Positions 1-6,063 of a stretch of 8,165 nucleotides of DNA are shown here, one piece after another. Location: contig JANLYD010000454.1 in the NCBI GenBank assembly GCA_031365465.1, forward strand, positions 1 through 8,165, given 5' to 3'. The notes under the pieces were generated by a model, which saw only the letters and a program-made list of their open reading frames with translations, ran no database searches and was not told the DNA's origin. The stretch is from JABFRJ01 sp031365465. GTDB lineage: Bacteria > Pseudomonadota > Alphaproteobacteria > Rhizobiales > Hyphomicrobiaceae. The position numbers were made by a program, and so were the translations under genes. Numbering within the stretch: the first letter of the stretch is position 1; each line of letters opens with the position of its first letter.

Positions 1-383
1 TTGGCGAGATCTGCGCTTTGCCGGCGTTCTGGGTCGGGCTGCTCTACGACGAAACGGCGCTGAACGCCGCGGCAGACGTCATCGCCGACTGGACGGCCGA
101 AGAGCGGAACGCTTTGCGCGACGGCGTGCCGATGGGTGGTCTCCAGGCGAAATTCCGTAAGGGGACGGTGCTCGATCTGGCGCGCGAGTTGACTGAAATT
201 TCTCGCGGCGGATTGGTGCGGCGTGCGCGCCTTGCCCCGGACGGACGCGACGAAAGCGTCTATCTGGAGCCGGTACAGCGGATCGTCGAGAGCGGCCGCA
301 CCACGGCCGATGACATGTTGGCGCTGTATCACGGCCGCTGGGGCGGCAGCGTGACACCGGTATTCAAAGAGTTCGCCTTCTAA
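1..383 (+). CDS. gshA: Glutamate-cysteine ligase, C-terminal part (5' end outside window)
   Basis: This is the last ~127 residues of a cytosolic glutamate-cysteine ligase, the ATP-dependent enzyme that joins glutamate and cysteine in the first step of glutathione synthesis. The reading frame is open from the window edge (first full codon at 3), so the TTG at 18 is an internal Leu and not a start. Recognition rests on the tail typical of the plant/alphaproteobacterial GCS2 type: LPAFWVGLLYD, then DWTAEERNALRD, a TVLDLARE segment, GLVRRARL, and a closing WGGSVTPVFKEFAF-like end. The full protein in this family is about 450 residues, so roughly three quarters, including the ATP-grasp-like active site, lies upstream. 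The stop is TAA at 381-383. Only 27 nt separate it from the stop of the convergent gene on the minus strand, and no terminator hairpin is visible between them. Family assignment is from remembered sequence similarity and is strong. Confidence 0.9.
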   Translation, partial: GEICALPAFWVGLLYDETALNAAADVIADWTAEERNALRDGVPMGGLQAKFRKGTVLDLARELTEISRGGLVRRARLAPDGRDESVYLEPVQRIVESGRTTADDMLALYHGRWGGSVTPVFKEFAF

Positions 384-410
384 CGAGCTTGCAGGGCCTC
401 GGTTTCGGGT

Positions 411-1271
411 TCAGTGCGCACTCGCCTTGCGAATGGCGCTGCAGGCGTCGACCGGCTGCGCCGTGGTGAGCCAGCGGTTCTTTTCGACAGTTACGATGTA
501 GCGCCGGCAGTGCGGTGGTGCCCCCGAAACGAAGCGGACCTCGAACAGCGCAGCACTGCCCTCGCGCTTGCGAGGCCATTTGACCACCGCGTCGTCGGAT
601 GGCTGGGCCATGGCACGGCGGACGGCGGTGTTGGCGTTTCGATAATCGGTGTCCGATAGATCGGCGAGCAGCGCTCGGGAGAGGTCTGGGTGCAGCCCGG
701 CAGCTTTCGCACGCACGCCGTAGTGATCGGTCGGCTCGGCAGCCGGAGGCGTGTAGGGTTTTTCGACGTGGGCTCGCGATGGCGTCGTGCCGACGGCTCG
801 GGTCGGCGGCTCGGGCGATGTCGTCGCTGGTGCGGCCGGTAGCGGTTGTGACGGTTGGGGCGCGGCTTCGTTTGACCCGGCGGGCGTCATCGCGGCGGGC
901 GCGTCGATGGCCGGCCGTGACAACGGGGCTGATGCTGGAGCGGGTGCAGTGGACGCCGGCGTGGCGGGAAATGGCGGCGAAGCCGGTGGATTGGTTGCCG
1001 CCATGTCTCGATGGAGCAACTGTTCCACGACCGGCGACAATCGCGTCGTCGCAGCCGTCCACGCGTCCGTCAACCGCGCGGGATCGTCGTAGATCGCGTA
1101 ACCGCCCACCGATGAAATGACGAGAACGACTGCGCGGCGCATCCATTTTCGGCGACGCCGGTTCGGCAGCCGCCCGATGCGTTGATCGGGAGAAATATCC
1201 CAGCTCAGTCCGTCGTCCTGGTCACTATCGGCAGCAGATTGAGCGCGCAAAGCCTTGTCGGTCAAACCCAT
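411..1271 (-). CDS. Hypothetical membrane-anchored protein with Pro/Ala-rich linker and C-terminal two-Cys domain
   Basis: I do not recognise this 286-residue protein by name. Order of parts: an acidic cytoplasmic N-terminus (1-35), a basic patch RRRRKWMRR (about 38-46), one short hydrophobic segment AVVLVISSVGGYAIY (47-61) that fits a type II membrane anchor, a region ending near 93, a long low-complexity Pro/Ala/Ser/Thr linker (about 94-185), and a C-terminal domain of roughly 100 residues. That domain has a helical start (LSRALLADLSDTDYRNANTAVRRAM), then a beta-rich stretch with FEVRFVSG, PPHCRRYIVTVEKNRW and TTAQPVDAC. Its two cysteines and CRRY/TTA pattern recall the C-terminus of RT0821/Lpp0805-type surface proteins, but this is only a resemblance. 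The domain should lie in the periplasm. The frame is open further upstream to a GTG at 1478. I chose ATG at 1271 because AAGGGGGA lies about 10 nt before it, while GTG 1478 and ATG 1376 lack a Shine-Dalgarno sequence. Confidence 0.7.
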   Translation of the reverse strand: MGLTDKALRAQSAADSDQDDGLSWDISPDQRIGRLPNRRRRKWMRRAVVLVISSVGGYAIYDDPARLTDAWTAATTRLSPVVEQLLHRDMAATNPPASPPFPATPASTAPAPASAPLSRPAIDAPAAMTPAGSNEAAPQPSQPLPAAPATTSPEPPTRAVGTTPSRAHVEKPYTPPAAEPTDHYGVRAKAAGLHPDLSRALLADLSDTDYRNANTAVRRAMAQPSDDAVVKWPRKREGSAALFEVRFVSGAPPHCRRYIVTVEKNRWLTTAQPVDACSAIRKASAH

Positions 1272-1582
1272 GTGGACGGAGTCCCCCTTACTTACCTCCG
1301 AGGTCCCCGCCACAAGTCCTTTGGCGTTAACCTTCGGCGAAACAAAGGCAAACGGCGACGCGGGGCCCGGAATCATCGCCGGGCCGCGTCTGTCGGCCAG
1401 AAATGTTGGACTGTCCGCGAACGGAGGGCGCTGGTGCTGCGTTGGCAGGGGAAGAGCGCATAACAGCACTGCATTCACCGCCGTTCAGGACGGGTTCATT
1501 GCTTGCGCCGTACCAAGCAGATCACTGAGGGCTGTTGCGCACGCGATCAACGACCAGCGCAGCTATCGCAAGGGAATACGCC
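1272..1582. other. Intergenic region between divergent genes
   Basis: This stretch of about 310 bases separates the 5' ends of the membrane-protein gene (minus) and the six-cysteine protein gene (plus), so it should carry both promoters. On the minus strand there is a purine-rich Shine-Dalgarno (AAGGGGGA, about 1282-1289). On the plus strand AAGGGA (1570-1575) sits just before the ATG at 1583. I could not find a convincing -35/-10 pair for either gene. The minus-strand gene could be extended 69 codons into this region, but those residues look like chance translation (Pro-rich, no recognisable motif). No tRNA, repeat or strong hairpin was seen. Confidence 0.5.
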
Positions 1583-1822
1583 ATGGCTCGGTATCCCGGG
1601 GGCCGTCCGATCGGTATGCAAGCGGTCGCCAAAGCTATTGGCGCGTTTTTACTCGCCGTGGTGCTGTCGGCTTCGGGGCCGGGGTGCAGCGTGTTGGCAC
1701 AGGGGTCGGGATGCGCCGATAACTGCCGCGCAGCGTTCGGCGCCTGCTACAAGTCGACCGCCAACCGCGCGGCGTGCGAACTGCAGTTGCAGCACTGCAT
1801 GGAAGGCTGCCTCAAGCGCTGA
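1583..1822 (+). CDS. Small secreted six-cysteine protein of unknown function
   Basis: The product is 79 residues. A hydrophobic segment (AIGAFLLAVVLSA, about residues 18-30) after a basic N-region, followed by CSVLA-QGSGC, reads as a Sec signal peptide with likely cleavage after SVLA. The mature protein is then only about 40 residues and periplasmic or secreted. It contains six cysteines spaced C-x3-C-x6-C-x9-C-x6-C-x3-C, a perfectly mirror-symmetric pattern that suggests a helical hairpin held by nested disulfides. The GPGC before the cleavage site is a poor lipobox (Pro at -2), so a lipoprotein is less likely. Start choice: ATG 1583 has AAGGGA 7 nt upstream; the longer start at 1535 and the shorter ATG at 1616 have no good Shine-Dalgarno. 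The gene ends 32 nt from the convergent amidohydrolase stop. Small secreted Cys-rich proteins of this kind occur in Hyphomicrobiales, but I know no assigned function. Confidence 0.72.
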   Translation: MARYPGGRPIGMQAVAKAIGAFLLAVVLSASGPGCSVLAQGSGCADNCRAAFGACYKSTANRAACELQLQHCMEGCLKR

Positions 1823-1854
1823 AGCAGTGACACGGACCACGATCTCGCGACGTC

Positions 1855-2730
1855 TTAACTCGTAGGTGCGCCCAGACCCAAAGCCTTGATCGCGTTTTGC
1901 TTCAAGATCAGATCGTGGACTTCGGGTTTGAAGCCTGCTTCCTTGAAATCCTTGATCCAACGGTCGGGTGCGATCAACGGAAAATCCGAGCCGAACAGCA
2001 TCTTGTGTTTGAGCTGGCCATTGGCGTAGCGGACCAGTTCTTCGGGGAAATACTTGGGGCTCCAGCCGGACAGATCGATGTAGACGTTGGGCTTGTGCAG
2101 GCACACCGATAACGCTTCCGACTGCCATGGCCACGACGGATGCGCGATGATGATTTTCATGTCGGGGAAGTCGACCGCCACGTCGTCGACGTGGATGGGA
2201 TTTGAGTATTTCAGCCGCAGGCCGCCGCCGCCCGGCATATTGGTGCCGATGCCCGAATGTCCGGAATGAAAGATCGCCGGTAGTTTGTGTTCGGCGATCA
2301 CTTCGTACAGTTGATAGGCCATGCGATCGTTGGGGAAAAAGCCCTGCACGGTGGGGTGAAACTTGAAACCTTTGATGACGCCGGCCTGGATGAGATCGCG
2401 CGCCTCGCGCACGCCCATGCGGCCCTTGTGCGGATCGATGGAGGCGAACGCCATCATCATGTCGGAGTTGGCGGCAGCGGCGTCAGCCACTTCCTGGTTG
2501 GGTATCCGCTTGGCGCCGATCTGAAACTCGCTGTCGACCGTGAACATGATCAGGCCGATCTTGCGCTCGCGGTAGTAGGCGACCGTCTCGTCGATGGTCG
2601 GGCGTTTGCCCACTTTGAAATACTTGCTGGCGGCCTCGTCATAGGGCTGCCACGCCGCATCGTGGGGCTGGCGGCACGACACCTCGGCGTGAGTGTGGAC
2701 ATCGATGGCGACGAGATCGGCAGTGTTCAT
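1855..2730 (-). CDS. Amidohydrolase family protein (Amidohydrolase_2, TIM-barrel metal-dependent hydrolase)
   Basis: This 291-residue cytosolic protein belongs to the Amidohydrolase_2 (PF04909) branch of the amidohydrolase superfamily. Visible metal-site elements are the HxH motif at the end of strand 1 (H12, H14 in DVHTHAE), a conserved GFKFHP segment (K123, H125), FHSGHSG (H155, H158), IIAHPSWPW (H197) and GSDFP (D249). Together these cover the expected ligands and catalytic Asp. No signal peptide is present. The closest relatives I recall, sharing the GFFPNDRMAY, RLKYSNP and DLSGWSPKYFPEELVRYA stretches, are often named amidohydrolases or 4-hydroxyphenyl-beta-ketoacyl-CoA hydrolases (lignin-aromatic CoA degradation). 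No phenylpropanoid genes flank it here, so the substrate stays open; a decarboxylase of the ACMSD/gamma-resorcylate type is less likely. Start: ATG 2730 has a weak GGA 8 nt upstream. ATG 2736 (two residues longer) is nearly as good. The frame stays open far upstream, antisense to glyS, and that part is not coding. Confidence 0.87.
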   Translation of the reverse strand: MNTADLVAIDVHTHAEVSCRQPHDAAWQPYDEAASKYFKVGKRPTIDETVAYYRERKIGLIMFTVDSEFQIGAKRIPNQEVADAAAANSDMMMAFASIDPHKGRMGVREARDLIQAGVIKGFKFHPTVQGFFPNDRMAYQLYEVIAEHKLPAIFHSGHSGIGTNMPGGGGLRLKYSNPIHVDDVAVDFPDMKIIIAHPSWPWQSEALSVCLHKPNVYIDLSGWSPKYFPEELVRYANGQLKHKMLFGSDFPLIAPDRWIKDFKEAGFKPEVHDLILKQNAIKALGLGAPTS

Positions 2731-2859
2731 GGACATGATCCAGCTGGAAGGTAGCGCCGACATCAAGCACAAGTTCAGACGCGGGGCAATTTGCGGAGCG
2801 AAAGTTGACGCTTCGCGGGCGGGGGAGAAGCGGTTACAAGACCGGCTCCAGCCCTTCGC

Positions 2860-5184
2860 GTGAGCAATCCCATGCCGACCAAGCCAGCCGCCGCCAGTGA
2901 TCTTCTGCTCGAACTGTTTTCGGAAGAAATTCCGGCGCGGATGCAAACACGCGCGGCCGAGGATCTGGCGAAACTGGTTATCGAGGCCTTGAAAGCGCAG
3001 GGCTTGAATGTGGGGGCGGCGCAGAGCTATGCGACACCGCGCCGGTTGGCGCTGCACATCGCAGGCATTCCGGCACATTCGCCGGCCGTCTCCGAAGAGC
3101 GCAAAGGGCCGCGCGTCGGCGCACCGGAACAGGCGATCGCTGGCTTTCTCAAAAGTGCGAACTTGGGGTCGATCGGCGAGGCCGAAATCGTCACCGATCC
3201 GAAAAAGGGCGATTTTTACGTCGCCAAGATCGAGAAGCCGGGCCGTGCTGCTGCGGCAATCATCGCCGACGTCGTGCCGGACGTGATGCGCCGGTTTCCC
3301 TGGCCGAAATCGCAACGCTGGGGCGACGGCGATTTTCAGTGGGTGCGTCCGCTGCAATCGATCATCTGTCTGTTGGGCGCGGACGTGGTGCCGTTCGAAG
3401 TTGCCGGGATAGCTGCCGGCAACATGACCAGGGGGCATCGCTTTCACGGCAACGCGCCGTTCGAGGTGCACGGGTTCGAGGATTACGGGGTCAAGCTGAA
3501 GGCGCACAAGGTGCTGTTGCCGGCGTCGGAGCGGGCGAGTTGGATCGCCGAGCAGGCCCGCGCGCTTGCCAAGGCACATAAGCTGGAACTGGTCGAAGAC
3601 GCCGCGCTGGTGGCAGAAAATGCCGGACTGACCGAATGGCCGACGGTGTTGCTCGGCAAGTTCGACGCAGTGTTTCTCGAAGTCCCGGGCGAATGTCTGA
3701 CCACATCGATGAAGGCGCATCAGAAATGCTTTTCGCTGCGCGACCCGAAAACGAAAAAGCTCACCAATCGATTTCTGCTGGTGTCCAATCTCATCGCGCC
3801 CGACGACGGCGTGCAGATCGTCGGCGGCAACGAGAAGGTCATTCGTGCACGGCTGTCAGACGCAAAGTTTTTCTGGGACCAAGACCTCAAGCGGCCGTTG
3901 GACGAGATGGCGTCCGATCTCTCCGGCATCACGTTTCACGAAAAGCTCGGCAGTCAGCGGGATCGGATCGAACGCATAGCCGAACTTGCGCACGAATTTG
4001 CTGGTGCGGTCGATGCAGACGCAGGAAATGCCCGCCGCGCGGCTCAGTTGTGCAAGGCTGATCTGGTCTCGGGAATGGTCGGTGAGTTTCCGGAGCTGCA
4101 AGGCTTGATGGGCCGCTATTATGCCGAAAAAGCGGGCGCCAAGGCTGACATCGCGCGGGCCATAGAATTGCATTACAAGCCGAAGGGCGCGGGGGACACC
4201 GTACCGAAGGCGGACGCCGGCGACGCTGTGGCTGTCGCTGTGGCATTGGCCGACAAACTCGACACGCTGGTCGGGTTCTGGGCGATCGGTGAGAAGCCGA
4301 CGGGTTCGGGTGATCCCTACCAGTTGCGCCGTGCCGCGCTGGGGGTGATCCGCATTCTCATCGAAAATGATCTGCGATTGCCGTTGTCGCGGGCGATCGA
4401 TCAGGCCTTTGCCGCTTATTTCTCGATCACGGCAGATCGTCCGGATGCGCCGATCAACGGCGTTGTCCAGGCGCTGGCTGATTACCAGATTGCCGAAGGC
4501 GTTCCCGGTCACGGCAAGACGGTCGGCGAAGCCGCGCTGTTCGCCGGCGTGATCCGTCAAAACGCCAAAGACGGCCTCGTCGGTGGAGAGGACCAGGAGG
4601 CCGAATTTTTCGACAATCAACGGCTGTTGGAATTCGAAGGGTACTTTGGGCCGGTCCGGCGTGATCTGCTCACGTTCTTCGCGGAGCGCTTGAAGGTTCA
4701 TCTGCGCGACAAAGGTGCGCGCCACGATCTGATCGATGCCATTTTTGCGCTGTCCGGCCAGGATGATTTGGCGTTGATCGTCAGGCGTGTCGACGCACTC
4801 GGCGGCTTCCTGAAGTCTGAGGACGGCGCAAATTTGCTGGCTGGCGTGAAGCGTTCAGCCAACATTCTTGCGATCGAGGAGAAGAAAGACAGGAAGCGCT
4901 ACGCTGGCAAACACGATCCGGCATTGCTCAAGGAAAGTGCGGAACAGGCTTTGGCGAAAGCTCTGGGTAGCGTACGTGCCGATACCCTCGCTGCCATCCA
5001 TGTGGAGAATTTCACCGGCGCGATGAACGCCTTGGCTGAACTCCGCGCACCGGTCGATGCCTTCTTCGAGCATGTCACGGTCAATGCAGACGAGGCTGCT
5101 CTGCGGGAAAATCGCCTGCGATTGTTGTCCGAAATCCGAGCGACGACCATGGGGGTCGCTGATTTCTCGAAAATCGCTGGCTGA
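2860..5184 (+). CDS. glyS: Glycine--tRNA ligase, beta subunit
   Basis: This is the beta chain of the bacterial two-subunit glycyl-tRNA synthetase (tRNA_synt_2f family), which binds tRNA-Gly while the alpha chain (GlyQ) catalyses glycine activation. The N-terminus carries the hallmark LLLELFSEEIPARMQ (residues 15-29). Family blocks follow in order: TPRRLALHIAGI (~58), WPKSQRWGDG (~147), GHRFHG (~192), LTEWPTVLLGKF through TSMKAHQKCF (~257-290), GGNEKVIRARLSDAKFFWDQD (~320-345), KADLVSGMVGEFPELQGLMGRYYA (~399-422, the HD-like region), ADKLDTLVGFWAIGEKPTGSGDPYQLRR (~464-490). The DALR-type C-terminal region (~590-774) closes with ENRLRLLSEIRATT. At 774 residues it is longer than E. coli GlyS (689) but collinear. 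GTG 2860 is the most upstream in-frame start; ATG 2872 is the alternative. Neither has a good Shine-Dalgarno, and the purine run GGGGGAGAAG at 2821-2830 is too distant. glyQ is not adjacent; a divergent amidohydrolase gene is upstream instead. Confidence 0.96.
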   Translation: MSNPMPTKPAAASDLLLELFSEEIPARMQTRAAEDLAKLVIEALKAQGLNVGAAQSYATPRRLALHIAGIPAHSPAVSEERKGPRVGAPEQAIAGFLKSANLGSIGEAEIVTDPKKGDFYVAKIEKPGRAAAAIIADVVPDVMRRFPWPKSQRWGDGDFQWVRPLQSIICLLGADVVPFEVAGIAAGNMTRGHRFHGNAPFEVHGFEDYGVKLKAHKVLLPASERASWIAEQARALAKAHKLELVEDAALVAENAGLTEWPTVLLGKFDAVFLEVPGECLTTSMKAHQKCFSLRDPKTKKLTNRFLLVSNLIAPDDGVQIVGGNEKVIRARLSDAKFFWDQDLKRPLDEMASDLSGITFHEKLGSQRDRIERIAELAHEFAGAVDADAGNARRAAQLCKADLVSGMVGEFPELQGLMGRYYAEKAGAKADIARAIELHYKPKGAGDTVPKADAGDAVAVAVALADKLDTLVGFWAIGEKPTGSGDPYQLRRAALGVIRILIENDLRLPLSRAIDQAFAAYFSITADRPDAPINGVVQALADYQIAEGVPGHGKTVGEAALFAGVIRQNAKDGLVGGEDQEAEFFDNQRLLEFEGYFGPVRRDLLTFFAERLKVHLRDKGARHDLIDAIFALSGQDDLALIVRRVDALGGFLKSEDGANLLAGVKRSANILAIEEKKDRKRYAGKHDPALLKESAEQALAKALGSVRADTLAAIHVENFTGAMNALAELRAPVDAFFEHVTVNADEAALRENRLRLLSEIRATTMGVADFSKIAG

Positions 5185-5258
5185 CGCAGAGCACGGGCCG
5201 GCACCGAAAATCCGTTTAGGCCAATGCGTTGAAATCGATTGCTTCAGACCGCGTATGA

Positions 5259-5287
5259 AAAAAGGTTGCGGCGACGACGACCTTTTT
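5259..5287 (+). terminator. Candidate intrinsic terminator after glyS
   Basis: A perfect 8-bp inverted repeat, AAAAAGGT (5259-5266) and ACCTTTTT (5280-5287), encloses a 13-nt loop. It begins 75 nt after the glyS stop and ends 75 nt before the PsiF-like start. The 3' arm itself supplies the T-run, and the A-tract on the 5' side would let it act in both directions. The stem has only two G-C pairs plus a possible inner G-U and G-C, so it is weaker than the terminator at 5771-5809. Confidence 0.45.
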
Positions 5288-5362
5288 CGGTAAGTGTGCG
5301 TTAAGCCAGGGTTCAGCCCCGAAACGCCACTATACCGCGTGAAACCCAATTGGAGAACGAAT

Positions 5363-5746
5363 ATGAAACTTTCTATCCTCACCTCGACCGCGTTGGCCCT
5401 CGTTATCTCGGCCGGCGCGGCGTTCGCGCAGGCCACTACCCCAGCGAATCCAACCCCTACCGCGCCGCGCGGCTCGCCTCCGTCAACGACGGCGCCTGCT
5501 CCGTCCACGACCGCTCCGATGGCAACGTCGCCCTCGCCGACCGCTACGCCGTCGACGCGCATGAAATCCGGCATGACCAAAATGAAGAAGGCCATGGCCC
5601 CGCGCAGTGCGTCGTCAATGAAGTGCTCGACAGAAGCCAATGCCAAGGGTTTGCACGGCAAAGCGCGCAAGTCGTTCCGAAAATCGTGCATGAAAATGGG
5701 CATGGGCGCAGGCATGAAGAAAATGGACATGAAGAAGATGAACTGA
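5363..5746 (+). CDS. Secreted PsiF-repeat protein with Pro/Thr linker and Met/Lys-rich tail
   Basis: The product is 127 residues. MKLSILTSTALALVISAGAAFA (1-22) is a clear Sec signal peptide with an AFA-Q cleavage site, so it should be periplasmic. Residues ~24-66 are a low-complexity Pro/Thr/Ser/Ala linker. Residues ~86-111 (from MKCSTEANAKGLHGKARKSF to KSCMK) match the PsiF repeat pattern (PF07769): Cys, an A-K-G-L-x-G-x-A-R-K-x-F core, and a second Cys (C88, C109). E. coli PsiF carries two such repeats and is phosphate-starvation inducible; its biochemical role is unknown. The tail (110-127) has 7 Met in 18 residues, in MxM and MxxM spacings mixed with Lys, which could bind soft metal ions such as Cu(I) (inference). 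ATG 5363 is preceded by GGAG (5352-5355) at 7 nt. An in-frame ATG further upstream (5294) would bury the signal peptide and is rejected. A strong terminator follows, so the gene is probably monocistronic. I saw no Pho box. Confidence 0.82.
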   Translation: MKLSILTSTALALVISAGAAFAQATTPANPTPTAPRGSPPSTTAPAPSTTAPMATSPSPTATPSTRMKSGMTKMKKAMAPRSASSMKCSTEANAKGLHGKARKSFRKSCMKMGMGAGMKKMDMKKMN

Positions 5747-5770
5747 GTGCGGCTTGACGTCTGATCTTCA

Positions 5771-5809
5771 CGGCCTGCAGCGGTATAATCGCTGCGGGCC
5801 GGTTTTTTT
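5771..5809 (+). terminator. Strong Rho-independent terminator
   Basis: A 12-bp GC-rich stem is formed by CGGCCTGCAGCG (5771-5782) and CGCTGCGGGCCG (5790-5801), with one U-G wobble and a 7-nt loop GTATAAT. It is followed by one G and seven T (5803-5809). It starts 24 nt after the stop of the PsiF-like gene and is oriented to end its transcript. The TATAAT in the loop is discussed in the findings. Confidence 0.93.
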
Positions 5810-5823
5810 GCTGATCGCGCTTG

Positions 5824-5839
5824 GAGTTCACGTGAACTC
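5824..5839. promoter_or_regulatory. Perfect 16-bp palindrome, possible operator
   Basis: GAGTTCACGTGAACTC is identical to its own reverse complement and does not extend beyond this in either direction. It lies 15 nt after the T-run of the terminator, at the start of the non-coding region before rpsA. An AT-rich TTTAAT follows at 5852-5857. The form fits a dimeric regulator's binding site. No regulator gene is in the window, and I do not match it to a known box. Confidence 0.35.
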
Positions 5840-5948
5840 GGCTTCGAGCAATTTAATGGCGACACCTCAAGCCTATGGCTGACCAGTTAGACATCCGGTA
5901 GATGTGAAAGCCAAACGCTTTAAACTGCGGTTGGCAGTTCGTAGCTAC

Positions 5949-5977
5949 TTGCTGGACAGAGCAAGAGCCGATATAGA
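5949..5977 (+). promoter_or_regulatory. Possible sigma-70-type promoter for rpsA
   Basis: TTGCTG (5949-5954) and TATAGA (5972-5977) are separated by 17 nt. The -35 keeps TTG and the -10 keeps TATA, in keeping with the looser alphaproteobacterial consensus. This is the best-spaced pair I found between the upstream terminator and rpsA. If used, it gives an untranslated leader of about 420 nt containing the hairpin at 6022-6063 and the palindromic repeat at 6163-6306. The match is partial, so this is tentative. Confidence 0.3.
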
Positions 5978-6021
5978 GGTGACGTTCGATGCTGCTGTTC
6001 GTTTGATCACGAGGAAGATCG

Positions 6022-6063
6022 GCCAACAAGGGTGCCCATAACGGCGCCCTAATCTTTGTTGGC
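6022..6063 (+). repeat. Interrupted inverted repeat (hairpin) in the rpsA upstream region
   Basis: GCCAACAA (6022-6029) pairs with TTGTTGGC (6056-6063). Directly inside, GGGTGCC (6030-6036) pairs with GGCGCCC (6043-6049) with one G-U wobble around a CATAAC loop. The only break is a one-sided 6-nt bulge (TAATCT, 6050-6055). Total pairing is 15 bp. It may be a leader RNA structure or a weak terminator; the downstream bases are not a clean T-run. Confidence 0.5.

Noticed and set aside
364..1146. 260-codon minus-strand frame overlapping the membrane-protein gene in another phase
   Set aside because: Arg-rich translation without motifs; the overlapping frame at 411-1271 has an anchor, linker and domain structure.
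2805..2839. TTGACG ... TTACAA as a glyS promoter
   Set aside because: The hexamers are 23 nt apart, outside the usable spacing range.
1855..3720. A 621-codon minus-strand frame covering the amidohydrolase and running back over glyS
   Set aside because: Only the part from about 2730 down matches the amidohydrolase family. The upstream half is antisense to well-conserved glyS and reads as low-complexity Arg/His-rich chance translation.
3856..4725. 289-codon minus-strand frame inside glyS
   Set aside because: Entirely antisense to conserved glyS blocks; typical of high-GC shadow frames.
5350..5757. 135-codon plus-strand frame overlapping the PsiF-like gene
   Set aside because: The competing frame has a clear signal peptide, Shine-Dalgarno and PsiF repeat; this one has none.
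4855..5865. 336-codon minus-strand frame over the end of glyS and the PsiF-like gene
   Set aside because: It reads through two terminators and a signal-peptide gene on the other strand and has no recognisable domain.
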